Positions 44,948-54,711 are shown, counted from the stretch's first letter. The stretch: 64,000 bases of DNA from Taibaiella sp. (GCA_019638495.1 JAHBTQ010000001.1:992001-1056000); one strand, 5' to 3'. Made by a program: numbers and translations. The notes: generated from the sequence alone by a model not told the origin.

Positions 44948-45829
44948 TTGAAACGAGTACTACTGATACTGGCTTTGCTGATTCCCGCGTTCACGGAGGC
45001 GCAGGAAACACATCACGAAATAGGTATGGGGCTCGGCCTGGCTAACTATTACGGCGACTTGCAGCCCAAGTTCTTTGCCTCCAATGGTTACAGGCCTATG
45101 GCTACTATTGTGTACAAGTTTTTCCCTACTCCCAGGGTGGGCCTGCGCACAGGGGTATCCTTTGCACAGCTTACTGCAGCAGACAGCCTTAGCCGCATTC
45201 AGATCAACCAGCGCAGGAATCTCAGCTTTGCCACAAACCTTTTTGAGTTTCATGGCGCGCTCGAGTTCAATTTCCTGCCAATAGACATTCTGCATCGCAA
45301 GGTGTCTCCTTATATATTTGGCGGCATCGGCGTGTTCTACTTCAACCCTTATGCCGAGGACACCGGTGGCAACAAGCACTTCCTGCGTCCATTGAGCACA
45401 GAAGGTCAGGGACTCCCTATGTATCCCGATCGTAAGCAGTATAGCCTTGTAAACCTCTCCTTCCCATTTGGTGGTGGTTTCAAGTTTTTCATCGGCAAGA
45501 CCCTGATGGTTACGCCTGAGATCGGTTTCCGTTATACCAATACTGATTACCTCGACGATGTGAGCAAGTCATACGTTAACATGGATACGTTGGAGGCATA
45601 CAAAGGAAAATTGGCACGTTCTATGTCTTTCCGCGGCAGCGCCAAGACGGGCGAGGCATACAATGATCCTAACTACAATCCTAACTACGGTTACCAGCGT
45701 GGCGACCCCAAGGCAAATGACTGGTTTTGGTGGACTAACATTACGGTAACGGTCTATTTCCGCTCATTTGGCAACCAAAGGCCGTATACAAAGACAAAGT
45801 GTCCTAACTTCTTCTACGGGGGTAAATAG
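44948..45829 (+). CDS. Outer-membrane beta-barrel protein, DUF6089 family
   Basis: A 293-residue exported protein with a TTG start, giving MKRVLLILALLIPAFTEAQE, a signal peptide cut near EAQ. The mature start ETHHEIGMGLGLANYYGDLQ, then FEFHGALEFNFLPIDI and YIFGGIGVFYFNP are the DUF6089 layout; alternating strands and a C-terminal aromatic pattern (ITVTVYFRSF) fit an eight- to twelve-strand barrel. Function unknown. A strong terminator follows at 45856. No ATG in frame gives a complete signal peptide, so TTG is the best start. Confidence 0.85.
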   Translation: MKRVLLILALLIPAFTEAQETHHEIGMGLGLANYYGDLQPKFFASNGYRPMATIVYKFFPTPRVGLRTGVSFAQLTAADSLSRIQINQRRNLSFATNLFEFHGALEFNFLPIDILHRKVSPYIFGGIGVFYFNPYAEDTGGNKHFLRPLSTEGQGLPMYPDRKQYSLVNLSFPFGGGFKFFIGKTLMVTPEIGFRYTNTDYLDDVSKSYVNMDTLEAYKGKLARSMSFRGSAKTGEAYNDPNYNPNYGYQRGDPKANDWFWWTNITVTVYFRSFGNQRPYTKTKCPNFFYGGK

Positions 45830-45855
45830 GAAAAGGCCGTCTAAATACTTTTATG

Positions 45856-45884
45856 TCGCTGCTCTTTCCGGGCAGCGATTTTTT
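45856..45884 (+). terminator. Rho-independent terminator
   Basis: TCGCTGC (45856-45862) pairs with GCAGCGA (45872-45878), then TTTTTT. A second, similar hairpin with a longer T-run is at 46010-46036. Confidence 0.8.
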
Positions 45885-46260
45885 ATTGTGCTTCAGCTTT
45901 CAGATAGTGTAGGTATGTACAACATGTGGCAGCGCTCATTCGTCATCTCCCTCCCAGCCTGTCCCGACCTATGTCGGGAGGGAGGGCCGGGCAGGGGCTT
46001 CTCAAGGCAATCGCTGCTCTCCGGGCAGCTATTTTTTTGTGTGTAAGTGTGGCAGACATGTACACAGGGCTCGGGGGGACAGAGTTGAATGTTCATATGC
46101 TTGCCGGCTCGTTCGCAATCCCCCCATTTCGGCAAGGGGCGGGTCGGGGCTACCCACCTCGTCACTATTGCGGATAGCAGTTTTTGAACTTCAGCCTTTC
46201 GGATAGTTCTGATTTGACAACTTTTCAAAAGTTGTCAAATCTTAAAAGACACGACCGCAA
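45885..46260. repeat. Gene-free region with several palindromes
   Basis: No credible gene. It holds a G/C-rich inverted repeat near 45945-46000 with CCCGACCTATGTCGGG at its core, a near-copy of the preceding terminator (GCTGCTCTCCGGGCAGC then TATTTTTTT, 46011-46036), and a second G/C-rich cluster near 46115-46150. The words CTTCAGCTTTC AGATAG (45890) and CTTCAGCCTTTCGGATAG (46188) are related, as if an ancestral unit was duplicated. Confidence 0.6.
46212..46240. repeat. Perfect 14-bp-arm palindrome
   Basis: Left arm ATTTGACAACTTTT, one central C, right arm AAAAGTTGTCAAAT. A/T-rich, with no T-run beyond the arms. Similar TTTGACAACTTTT palindromes are known from other Bacteroidota intergenic regions (general knowledge). 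Confidence 0.75.
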
Positions 46261-46265
46261 CAAAT

Positions 46266-46294
46266 AAAAAAACAGCCTGCGAATGCAGGCTGTT
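46266..46294 (-). terminator. Rho-independent terminator of lepB
   Basis: AACAGCCTGC / GCAGGCTGTT, 10-bp stem with a 4-nt loop, followed on the minus strand by a run of T (A at 46266-46272 on plus). Confidence 0.85.
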
Positions 46295-46350
46295 TCAAAT
46301 ATTTAGTAGTTGCTATTTTAATACACTAATTCATAACTCCTAACTCAAAA

Positions 46351-47559
46351 TTACTTTTCAAGGGATCCTATGCCGTGCAGCAGTCGCTTCCAGCGTATGC
46401 CGTTCTGGCCATAGCTCAGCCATACAAACCAGGCCTTGCCTACTATATGGTCTTCCGGCACAAAACCCCAATAGCGTGAGTCAAGTGAGTTGTGGCGATT
46501 GTCACCCATCATCCAGTAGTAGTTCATCTTAAAAGTATAGGAAGTTGCCACTTTCCCATTGATGAGTATTGTGCTGTCACGCTCTTCAAGAGTGTTGCCC
46601 TCGTAGTTCTTGATGATCCGGCGATACAGGGGAATGTTCTGCGGTGTCAGTGTTACCGTCACCCCTTCTTTTGGTATCGTCAGCGGGCCATAGTTATCAG
46701 CGTTCCAGCGATAGTTGGCCGTGTCAAACGGGAAGCACCAGTCTCCGGGATCAGGTGTTACAAACCCGGCCGGCATGGTAAGCGGTGTCACCGACACCAC
46801 GTTTGGCGCCTTCTTCACTTCTTCCACCTGGTCATTCTCAAGATTATACTGGAAATGCGTCTGGTCAAATTGCTTAATATACTCAACGTTATCGTCTATC
46901 CCCGGCGGGCGGCCATTTGTCGTCACTATATGAAACAGCTTCGAGTGTGGATAAAGCGGAGCAGCAGCGCCGTTTATATGCACAACGCCGTTTTTTACTT
47001 CCAGCACGTCACCCGCCACAGCCACACAGCGTTTTATGTAGTTTTCTTTCTTATCCACCGGGCGCGTTATTATCTGGAAGTTGTTCCAGATATAGTCGCG
47101 GCCCTCTGAGCGGCATGCTTTATAGTAGTCCTGGTCTGGAAACTGCGTTATTACTGTATCGCCGGCCGGAAAATTGAATACGACAACATCATTGCGTTTC
47201 ACGTGGCCAAAACCCGGAATGCGCCTGTATTTCCATTGCACCGCTTCTGTATAAGATTTGCCACCGGTCAGCGGCATGGTGTTGTGTACCAGCGGCACCG
47301 CCAGCGGCGTCATGGGCACTCGCGGCCCATAGGCTAGTTTGCTCACAAACAGATAGTCATTTACAAGCATGGTTCCCTCCATGGAGCCCGTAGGAATGGT
47401 ATATGCCTCAAAAAAGAACGTGCGGATGATGGTTGCAGCAACTATTGCAAATACCGCAGCGTCCAGCCATTCACGTATTACCGATTTTTTCTTTTTAGGT
47501 TTATTTGGGTCATCGCCGGGAATGGTGTCCTCAACGATCTTTTTCTTCCAGAATGCCAT
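46351..47559 (-). CDS. lepB: Signal peptidase I
   Basis: A 402-residue inner-membrane protease that removes signal peptides from Sec-exported proteins. The nucleophile is S59 in IPTGSMEGTML and the general base is K176 in YIKRCVAVAGD; the last box GDNRHNSLDSRYWGFVP is present. A single N-terminal helix (about 33-50) anchors it. It is longer than E. coli LepB in the periplasmic cap, as usual for Bacteroidota, where a large insertion lies between boxes D and E. The ATG at 47559 is chosen over 47589 because the -7 box lies at 47578-47585. Confidence 0.96.
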   Translation of the reverse strand: MAFWKKKIVEDTIPGDDPNKPKKKKSVIREWLDAAVFAIVAATIIRTFFFEAYTIPTGSMEGTMLVNDYLFVSKLAYGPRVPMTPLAVPLVHNTMPLTGGKSYTEAVQWKYRRIPGFGHVKRNDVVVFNFPAGDTVITQFPDQDYYKACRSEGRDYIWNNFQIITRPVDKKENYIKRCVAVAGDVLEVKNGVVHINGAAAPLYPHSKLFHIVTTNGRPPGIDDNVEYIKQFDQTHFQYNLENDQVEEVKKAPNVVSVTPLTMPAGFVTPDPGDWCFPFDTANYRWNADNYGPLTIPKEGVTVTLTPQNIPLYRRIIKNYEGNTLEERDSTILINGKVATSYTFKMNYYWMMGDNRHNSLDSRYWGFVPEDHIVGKAWFVWLSYGQNGIRWKRLLHGIGSLEK

Positions 47560-47577
47560 GTATGTAAATATAGGTGC

Positions 47578-47585
47578 CAAAAGTA
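47578..47585 (-). promoter_or_regulatory. Bacteroidota -7 element for lepB
   Basis: TACTTTTG on the minus strand, 18 nt before the ATG at 47559. Confidence 0.55.
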
Positions 47586-47970
47586 ACAAACTCCGTTACA
47601 ATTTGCCGAAAGGCGCAAGTGAGCGCTCGTGATTTAACAAGTAATAATGTATTTCACTTATTTGACCCCATATATGGTGTGTGTGATTCATACAAATAAT
47701 TGGATAGCAGGTGTAATGTTAAGGAATGTGCAATTGCCCAATTTTGTGCTGCTTGATTGTTAGTGACAAAACGAGGTGATTCTCGTCATCTTCACAACGA
47801 ATAGACCAGACTACTAATTTTAAGAATATTTTGAACTGTATTTTGTCAATGTTTAAAGAATTGTAAATCATGTATTTGGAAATGAGAATAAAAATTGAAT
47901 GTGTGAATTTTTCTCAAAAATTCGTGTCGTAACATGCATTAAGTCAATGTCATTTTTAGGAAAAGAAAAT
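47586..47970. other. AT-rich intergenic region upstream of the giant secreted protein
   Basis: No gene seen on either strand. The stretch is markedly A/T-rich compared with the flanks, with several TTGAATG/TTTGTCAATG-like words. It separates two divergent promoters and could hold regulator sites; none was identified. Confidence 0.5.
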
Positions 47971-47998
47971 TTTGAATGACGCCAACGTACTATATTTG
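47971..47998 (+). promoter_or_regulatory. Bacteroidota promoter of the giant T9SS protein
   Basis: TTTG at 47971-47974, 16 nt spacer, TATATTTG at 47991-47998, then 45 nt to the ATG at 48044. It lies downstream of an alternative TTG start at 47972, so it decides the start. Confidence 0.7.
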
Positions 47999-48043
47999 CA
48001 CAGGATTCATAGTGTTAAAATCATCAGTATATTATCAAAGCTT

Positions 48044-51000
48044 ATGAGATCAATTAACTTTTACCACCCGAAAAGCAGCGGCAACAAAAAAAATACGGCG
48101 GGCAGGGCTTACCTCGCAGCCGCATTTGTATGCATGCTGATGAGCTTTTTTGCTGTAAACCAGGCTCACGCACAGGCTGTGTCACGCACTTCAACGGTTA
48201 TCGCAGGTGCCTCTCCGTTTCAGGATTCCCTCTGGACGATCAATGCAGCCGATTATTCGATTGTAAAACGCTTGTCGCCAACAATGTCAGGTTTTACGAT
48301 CACTGGTATTAATGGCATCGCAACGCATCCTATGACGGGCGAGCACTATGCAATCGTAAAAACATCAGGCGGTGGCAACAACCGTCGTCTGGCGAAAATA
48401 GACATTCAGACAGGCGTTTGTACGCTTATTGGTGGCCTTGGCGATAACTTCGCCACACTTGCATTCAACGCAAACGGTACACTCTTTGGTGTTACCGGTG
48501 ATGGCGCTACTGTACCTACTACAATGTATCGTATTAGTATTGCTGATGCATCAAAAACGTTTTTCCGCACTTTGGGCAATGGCGCTGACGGCGAAACCAT
48601 TGTTTATAACTCAAGCGACAATAAGTTCTACCACTGGTCCGGAAACGGCACAGTAGTTTTTGAGCGTTTTGACACCAGCGGTACAGATGTGATCGAGCCG
48701 CTTACATACACCGGCACACCTGGAGGTGAAACGTTCGGTGGCATGTATCTGGGTGATGGTGTATTCCTGATGAGCAATATCTCTAGTAGTTTTAAGTTGT
48801 GGACATTGACCGGTACAAATGCTGCTATCGGCTCTTCGCTTGTATCTCTTCCTGATGACCTTCGTGGCCTGGTTCGTGAGTCAACTACCACCATCATCGA
48901 CCCTTGGAGCTCTACTACCATCTGCTCTGGAAGCGGTGTTACCCTTGAGGTTACAAATGGCACGGGTGGCTACACCTGGTACAAAGACGGTACAGTTATC
49001 CCTGGCGCTACAGATGCAACCTACATGGCCACTTCAGCTGGTGTATATAATAGTATCTATGCTGACAGAAACGGTATTATTGATAGCCCCACTACAGGTA
49101 TCACAGTAACAATGCTGCCTGATCCGGGCATTACCTTCTCAGCAAACCCACAGGTTTGCCTTGGCGCTACTACTGCATCTATCACTTATTCTACTTCAAT
49201 GACAATGCCAACATCGGGCGTTTCTACCTATAACGTTCCATGGGGCGTTACGAGCGTCAACTTCGACCTTATGGGCGGTGGCGGTGGTGCCGATACCGGC
49301 ATGACGCCAAACCCGGGTATGGGCGGCAGGGTGCAAGGCGCACTTGCAGTGAACCCTGGCGATGTGCTTACCATCACAGTAGGCGGCGCAGGTAGCATGG
49401 GTACCATGACAGGCGCAATGGGTGGATTTAACGGCGGCGGCGTAAGCCTCGGTTATGGCGGTTCTGGTGGCGGTGCCACAGACATCCGTCTCAACGGTAC
49501 TTCACTTGCTGATCGTGTTGCAGTAGCAGGCGGTGGCGCAGGCAGCGGCGGCGACGGTATGTTCTCCGTAATGGGAGGCTTCGGCGGTAGCACTACCGGC
49601 GGCAATGGCGAGTTTAACCTTGAATTGTCCCAGGCAATGGGCGGCACGCCTACAGCAGGTGGTGCAGGCGCTTTCTACACACTTGGCAACGGCATGGACG
49701 GCGCATTTGGCATTGGTGGTGCCAGCAGTGCTGAGGGTGTTTCCGGCGGTGGTGGCGCGGGCTACTACGGCGGCGGCGGCGGCGCATGGTCTGGTGGCGG
49801 CGGCGGTTCGTCTTACACAGACGCACTCCTCGCCTCGTCTGTTTCTCACATGGCAGGCGTTAACGCAGGCGATGGTTCTGCAACAATGTCTTTCGATATC
49901 CCATCAGGTTACACATATGCAATTACGTGGGACGTAGCTGCAACTACTGCGGGCTTCGCAGATGTGACAGCAACAGCTTTCCCTACGGGTGGCGCGCCAA
50001 TCGATTTTGCTGTGCCTGCTACAGCTACTCCTGATACATACACTGGTACATTGTATATCTCTAATGGTACTTGTACTATTTCTCAGCACATCAGCGTATT
50101 GGTTAAACCGATTCCTGATGTTAACCCAACGGCTGACCAGGCTGCTTGTAACGGTGCTACCACAACTGATGTGCTGTTTACAGGTTCTCTGTCCGGCACT
50201 TCTTTCAACTGGACTAACAGCCTTGGTACTGTAGGTATTCCTACTAGCGGCTCTGGCGACATCATGGGCTTCACGGCTATCAACCCTACAACTGATACTG
50301 CAATAGCTACGATCACTGTTACTCCTGAGCTCAATGGTTGCTTCGGAACTCCAGATGCTTTCGATATCATTGTTAAGCCAACACCAATGCTTAGCGTAGC
50401 AAACGCCGGCACAGTGTGTGATAACACAGTATTTAACTATACTGCTACCAGTGCTACCGAAGGCACAACATTCGCATGGGAGCGTGCAGCACTTACCGGC
50501 GATATCGTAGCACCTGCAAACAGCGACGCTACAGCTACTATCAGCGAAACATTCGACAACACAGGAACTGATGTGATCGGTGTTGCTTATTCCTACACGC
50601 TCACAGCAGCGGGTTGCGTTAATGTAGAAACAATGACTATGTCGGTTAACCCGACTCCGGTTCTGTTCCCAACACCACTTGTTGGTACAATATGCTCTGG
50701 TGATAATTTCACGTTTACGCAAAACAGCCTCACGGCGGGTGTTGCATACTCTTGGAGCCGTGCCGCAGTAACTGGTATTACCGAAGCTGCTTCAAGCGGT
50801 ACAGGTAATATCAACGAAGCGCTTAACAGCACTGTTACCACTTCAGTTACGGTAACGTACGTAGATACTCTGGACATTAACGGATGTAAATACACTCAGG
50901 ACGTTCAGGTAGTAGTTAATCCAATGCCACACCTTACTTCTGCACTTGCAGACTCAGTTTGTAACGACGCCGAGTTTGACTATAATGCAACGGCAGATGT

Positions 51001-52807
51001 GGCAGGTACTACCATTACCTGGGAGCGCTTCCCTGTCACTGGTATTACAAGCGGCTACATGTCAGGACCTGATACCGTAAATGAAACGCACCATAATACA
51101 ACTGACGAGCCTGTGGTGACTACTTATACATTTACCATGCTGGCAAACGGATGTACGAATATGCAGAACATGACGCTGATGGTAAATCCAACACCGCAGC
51201 TCAACACTACGCTTACTCCGGCAGCAATATGCGATAGCACATTCTTCGACTATGTGCCTGGCAGCAACACTTCAAACACAACCTTTACCTGGACACGTGC
51301 TACTGTAGCAAACATCACAAACCCTGCAGGTGCTGGTAACGGTGCGGTTCATGAGCGTCTGAACAACTCAGCTTCCTTCCCTGTGCCTGTAACATATGTT
51401 TACACGTCACACGTCAATGGATGTACAAATGCACAGAACGTGGTTGTGAATGTTAATCCTACTCCAAGGCTTAGCAACACACTGCCACCGGCAGCTATTT
51501 GCGACAGCGCACTGTTCACATTTGCACCTGCAAGTGCTACAGTAGGTACCAGCTACGCCTGGACTCGTCCATTCGTTATCGGTGTGCCAATGCTTAGCGC
51601 AAGTGGCACAGGCAACGTGAGCGAACGCCTTGATAACGGTACTAATAACAACGTTACCGTAAACTACATCTACACGCTTACAGCTAACGGTTGTCAGCAC
51701 GTACAGACAGTTCCGGTAGTTGTTCATCCTACACCGATGATCAACAACCTTACTGATTCCGCATGTTCTGGTGTTCCTTTCGTTTACACTCCTGAAACCT
51801 TTGTAACGCCTGCAGTGAAGTACTCTTGGATACGTCTTCCAAACTCGAGCATCACACCTTCTACAGCAAGCGATACTGCGGGTATCAACGAAACGCTGAC
51901 CAACAGCGGATCAGCTGCAGTAACCGTTTCTTACGCTTATACTGTGACGATCGCTGGTTCTTCCTGCGCTACGAAGGATACGCTTAAGGTACTTGTAAGG
52001 CCATCTGCAGCAGCACCAATTATTGCTACATCTCCTGCCGCTTCACTTTGTAACGGTGTTATGTATCAGAACTTCGGTGCTCAGGATCCGGCTGCAACAG
52101 GCACTACATATACATGGAGCGCTACCAATGCAGAAGTATATGCGACAGGTGCGGGCAACCAGTATGCACTGGTTAACTTCAATGTAGCTAACACTACCGC
52201 AGTTATCAAGCTTACATCTACAGTAGGCGCTACCGGTTGTATAGGCGTTGCTACTTATACTGTAAACGTGGGTGGCGGCACTGCAGAGCCTGCTCCGAAG
52301 GTTATCTATACAAAGGGTAAATTCATTTGCCTGCAAAACAACGTGAAGCACTTCCAGTGGGGTTATGACGACGCCGCTACGCTCGACTCTATTGCAATTG
52401 CAGGTGAGATCAACCAGAGCTACTTCGAGCCTTCGCCAAAGTGGGCAGAGCGCTACTATTGGGTTGCTATCAACTCTGCTGACGGTTCATGCATACGAAA
52501 AGCATACTACAACACACCAAACGACAACACACCACGCGAAACATTTGACATGGGAGGTGAAGAAGTTATGGCAATCAATGTGTTCCCTAACCCAACCAAC
52601 AACGTGGTGAATGTGGAAGTGAAGACAGAGGTGCCGGGTGCAATAACAGTTGAACTGGTAAATGCACTGGGGCAAAAGATAAATAGCTCAGATGCGGTGA
52701 ATAATAAGGCAAGCTTCAACGTAGCCAACTTGCCAGGCGGTTTCTACATGGTAGATTGCTACCAGGAAGGCCACAAGATTGGCTCAGCGAAATTTGTGAA
52801 AAACTAA
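48044..52807 (+). CDS. Giant secreted glycine-rich, PKD-like T9SS protein
   Basis: A 1587-residue exported protein (ATG at 48044; a long signal with AYLAAAFVCMLMSFFAVNQA, cut near AHAQA). Residues about 30-290 look like a beta-propeller fragment. About 330-400 is Ig-like. Residues 404-615 form a glycine-rich domain that starts YNVPWGVTSVNFDLMGGGGG and ends GGGGGSSYTDALLAS. A PKD-like domain follows, then six repeats of about 90 residues (780-1315), each with a first Cys, FTWxRA and an NPTP ending. The end is a T9SS type A sorting domain (VFPNPTNNVVNVEV, LPGGFYMVDC). Probable surface adhesin. Confidence 0.9.
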   Translation: MRSINFYHPKSSGNKKNTAGRAYLAAAFVCMLMSFFAVNQAHAQAVSRTSTVIAGASPFQDSLWTINAADYSIVKRLSPTMSGFTITGINGIATHPMTGEHYAIVKTSGGGNNRRLAKIDIQTGVCTLIGGLGDNFATLAFNANGTLFGVTGDGATVPTTMYRISIADASKTFFRTLGNGADGETIVYNSSDNKFYHWSGNGTVVFERFDTSGTDVIEPLTYTGTPGGETFGGMYLGDGVFLMSNISSSFKLWTLTGTNAAIGSSLVSLPDDLRGLVRESTTTIIDPWSSTTICSGSGVTLEVTNGTGGYTWYKDGTVIPGATDATYMATSAGVYNSIYADRNGIIDSPTTGITVTMLPDPGITFSANPQVCLGATTASITYSTSMTMPTSGVSTYNVPWGVTSVNFDLMGGGGGADTGMTPNPGMGGRVQGALAVNPGDVLTITVGGAGSMGTMTGAMGGFNGGGVSLGYGGSGGGATDIRLNGTSLADRVAVAGGGAGSGGDGMFSVMGGFGGSTTGGNGEFNLELSQAMGGTPTAGGAGAFYTLGNGMDGAFGIGGASSAEGVSGGGGAGYYGGGGGAWSGGGGGSSYTDALLASSVSHMAGVNAGDGSATMSFDIPSGYTYAITWDVAATTAGFADVTATAFPTGGAPIDFAVPATATPDTYTGTLYISNGTCTISQHISVLVKPIPDVNPTADQAACNGATTTDVLFTGSLSGTSFNWTNSLGTVGIPTSGSGDIMGFTAINPTTDTAIATITVTPELNGCFGTPDAFDIIVKPTPMLSVANAGTVCDNTVFNYTATSATEGTTFAWERAALTGDIVAPANSDATATISETFDNTGTDVIGVAYSYTLTAAGCVNVETMTMSVNPTPVLFPTPLVGTICSGDNFTFTQNSLTAGVAYSWSRAAVTGITEAASSGTGNINEALNSTVTTSVTVTYVDTLDINGCKYTQDVQVVVNPMPHLTSALADSVCNDAEFDYNATADVAGTTITWERFPVTGITSGYMSGPDTVNETHHNTTDEPVVTTYTFTMLANGCTNMQNMTLMVNPTPQLNTTLTPAAICDSTFFDYVPGSNTSNTTFTWTRATVANITNPAGAGNGAVHERLNNSASFPVPVTYVYTSHVNGCTNAQNVVVNVNPTPRLSNTLPPAAICDSALFTFAPASATVGTSYAWTRPFVIGVPMLSASGTGNVSERLDNGTNNNVTVNYIYTLTANGCQHVQTVPVVVHPTPMINNLTDSACSGVPFVYTPETFVTPAVKYSWIRLPNSSITPSTASDTAGINETLTNSGSAAVTVSYAYTVTIAGSSCATKDTLKVLVRPSAAAPIIATSPAASLCNGVMYQNFGAQDPAATGTTYTWSATNAEVYATGAGNQYALVNFNVANTTAVIKLTSTVGATGCIGVATYTVNVGGGTAEPAPKVIYTKGKFICLQNNVKHFQWGYDDAATLDSIAIAGEINQSYFEPSPKWAERYYWVAINSADGSCIRKAYYNTPNDNTPRETFDMGGEEVMAINVFPNPTNNVVNVEVKTEVPGAITVELVNALGQKINSSDAVNNKASFNVANLPGGFYMVDCYQEGHKIGSAKFVKN

Positions 52808-52836
52808 CCAATTGAAAATCTAAAAGCTCAGAGCAG

Positions 52837-54654
52837 ATGAAAAAAGTATTTCTGTCGATTATAACAGCAACGGTAGCAGTGTCCGCAATAGCGCAAAGCG
52901 CTATGCCGGCCGACTCCGTAAAAATGAGGAAGAAAAATTTTACCCGCGACCCGGACCTGTCCCGTTGGGCGTTGGACATCAACTTCCTTGGTGGTACTAT
53001 GATGCAGGACCTCACGTCAGCCCCGAATACAAACGGCTACCTGAACCTCATCGCCCAGAACTCTAACCTTGGAACTACCAAGTTTAAGAAAGGAAACACT
53101 TTTGGTGGCGACATCAACATTGGGTACTTCTTTGGTCCCGGTTGCCACTGGGGGCTGGGAGCCGGTTTCATGTACCTTGCTCAGTCCGGTGACCTTTCTA
53201 CCGACAAGTTTCACGTAGAATACCAGGGCACTGATGCTGCCGGCAAGATCACTCGCCAGCACATCACTGCAAACGATCCACTTGAAAAAGTGAAGATCAC
53301 CAACATGAACATTCCGATCCTGTTGAAGTACAAATACAGGTTCTCAAAAGCCCTTGGCTTCACTGCCGATCTCGGCCCTATGCTGAATCTGCAGATGACC
53401 AACAAGGCTACAATGAAGGGTAGCTTCGACTATGAAGCGATCAACGCTTATGCTGAAGGTGGTGCCCAGGTGTTTGATGGCGGTGTGGTACCTGCATCTA
53501 CTTCAGAGCTTATCACACGCGATTTCTACATGTCACAGCACCCTGATGGCGCTGGTATCAACACATGGTTCGATCAGCAGCGTGCTGCCGGCGAAAGCGT
53601 AGGTCTTGGCCGCAAGCCATCAGTTGGCACGAGCGAAGTGTCCTACACGACTGGTTCTATCGGTTTCCTCGTTCGTCCTGAATTGAGCTGGTACCTGTCT
53701 GATCATGTAGCTATCAACTTTGGCTTGTACTATATGTACCAGTCGTTCAAAAACGAAAACAAAGCAAACTACATGATGATTAACGGCGCTGAGCAGTACA
53801 CAACTACGCTCGCAAACGTTACATCAAGCAATGTTTCTTCAATAGGTGGTAATGTAGGCGTTCGCTTCCTGTTTGGTAAGCTGCGCGACCGTGATGAAGA
53901 CGGTATTCCTGACAAGAAGGACAAGTGTCCTGACGTTTGGGGTCTTGAGCAGTTCCAGGGTTGTCCTGACACTGATAAAGATGGTATTCAGGATTCTGAA
54001 GACTCTTGCCGCACTATACCGGGTCTTGCTAAATTCAATGGCTGTCCTGATAGCGACGGTGATGGTATCCCTGACAAGGAAGACGAATGTCCTTACCAGG
54101 CTGGTCCGGTTGCCCTTAAGGGTTGTCCTGACCGCGATGGCGACGGTATAGCTGATAAGAATGACCTCTGCCCTGACAAGCCGGGTCCTGCTATGTACAA
54201 AGGCTGCCCTGATACAGATGGTGACGGTCTGGCTGACAATGAAGATCAGTGCCCTGAGGTTGCTGGCCCTGCAAGCAACAACGGTTGTCCGCTGCCTCCT
54301 CCACCGGTAGTTGAGGTGCCGCTTTCTACACCTATCCTGTTCGAAACGAACAAGACTGTTGTAAGCGACGTTTCTGTACCTGTACTGGAAACAGCGATCA
54401 AGACGCTGAAGGATGATCCAAATGCTACGATAATTATCCACGGCCATGCAGATGCACGCGGTACTAACCAGTACAACATGAAGTTGTCACTGCGTCGTGC
54501 ACAGGCTGTTAAGCAGCAGATCATTAAGATGGGTGGCGACAAGAAGCGCATCAAGGTTATGGCTCACGGTGAGAACGACCCTGTTGCAAGCAACTCTACA
54601 GCTGAAGGTATGGCGCAGAACAGGCGCGCTGTGATGAGGCTGACCGTAGAATAA
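52837..54654 (+). CDS. Outer-membrane protein with TSP3 repeats and OmpA domain
   Basis: A 605-residue protein with a signal peptide (MKKVFLSIITATVAVSAIAQ). Residues 20-345 look like a beta-barrel (many alternating strands, aromatic ends). Residues about 348-485 carry five thrombospondin type 3 repeats of the form DTDKDGIQDSEDSC, which bind calcium. The OmpA domain (495-604) has HGHADARGTNQYNMKLSLRR, whose Asp and Arg bind peptidoglycan. It starts 29 bp after the giant T9SS protein and shares its transcript, so it may anchor or help assemble it at the surface (inference). Confidence 0.93.
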   Translation: MKKVFLSIITATVAVSAIAQSAMPADSVKMRKKNFTRDPDLSRWALDINFLGGTMMQDLTSAPNTNGYLNLIAQNSNLGTTKFKKGNTFGGDINIGYFFGPGCHWGLGAGFMYLAQSGDLSTDKFHVEYQGTDAAGKITRQHITANDPLEKVKITNMNIPILLKYKYRFSKALGFTADLGPMLNLQMTNKATMKGSFDYEAINAYAEGGAQVFDGGVVPASTSELITRDFYMSQHPDGAGINTWFDQQRAAGESVGLGRKPSVGTSEVSYTTGSIGFLVRPELSWYLSDHVAINFGLYYMYQSFKNENKANYMMINGAEQYTTTLANVTSSNVSSIGGNVGVRFLFGKLRDRDEDGIPDKKDKCPDVWGLEQFQGCPDTDKDGIQDSEDSCRTIPGLAKFNGCPDSDGDGIPDKEDECPYQAGPVALKGCPDRDGDGIADKNDLCPDKPGPAMYKGCPDTDGDGLADNEDQCPEVAGPASNNGCPLPPPPVVEVPLSTPILFETNKTVVSDVSVPVLETAIKTLKDDPNATIIIHGHADARGTNQYNMKLSLRRAQAVKQQIIKMGGDKKRIKVMAHGENDPVASNSTAEGMAQNRRAVMRLTVE

Positions 54655-54679
54655 CGAGTAGATATAGTTGATAAATACC

Positions 54680-54711
54680 GCGGGTGGCTTCGAAAGAACC
54701 ACCCGCTTTTT
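54680..54711 (+). terminator. Rho-independent terminator
   Basis: GCGGGTGG (54680-54687) pairs with CCACCCGC (54699-54706), then TTTTT. Ends the giant-protein/OmpA transcript. Confidence 0.85.

Noticed and set aside
49904..50722. 272-codon open frame on the minus strand inside the giant secreted protein
   Set aside because: It is the shadow of a repetitive, composition-biased gene; its Cys- and Arg-rich product has no family resemblance.
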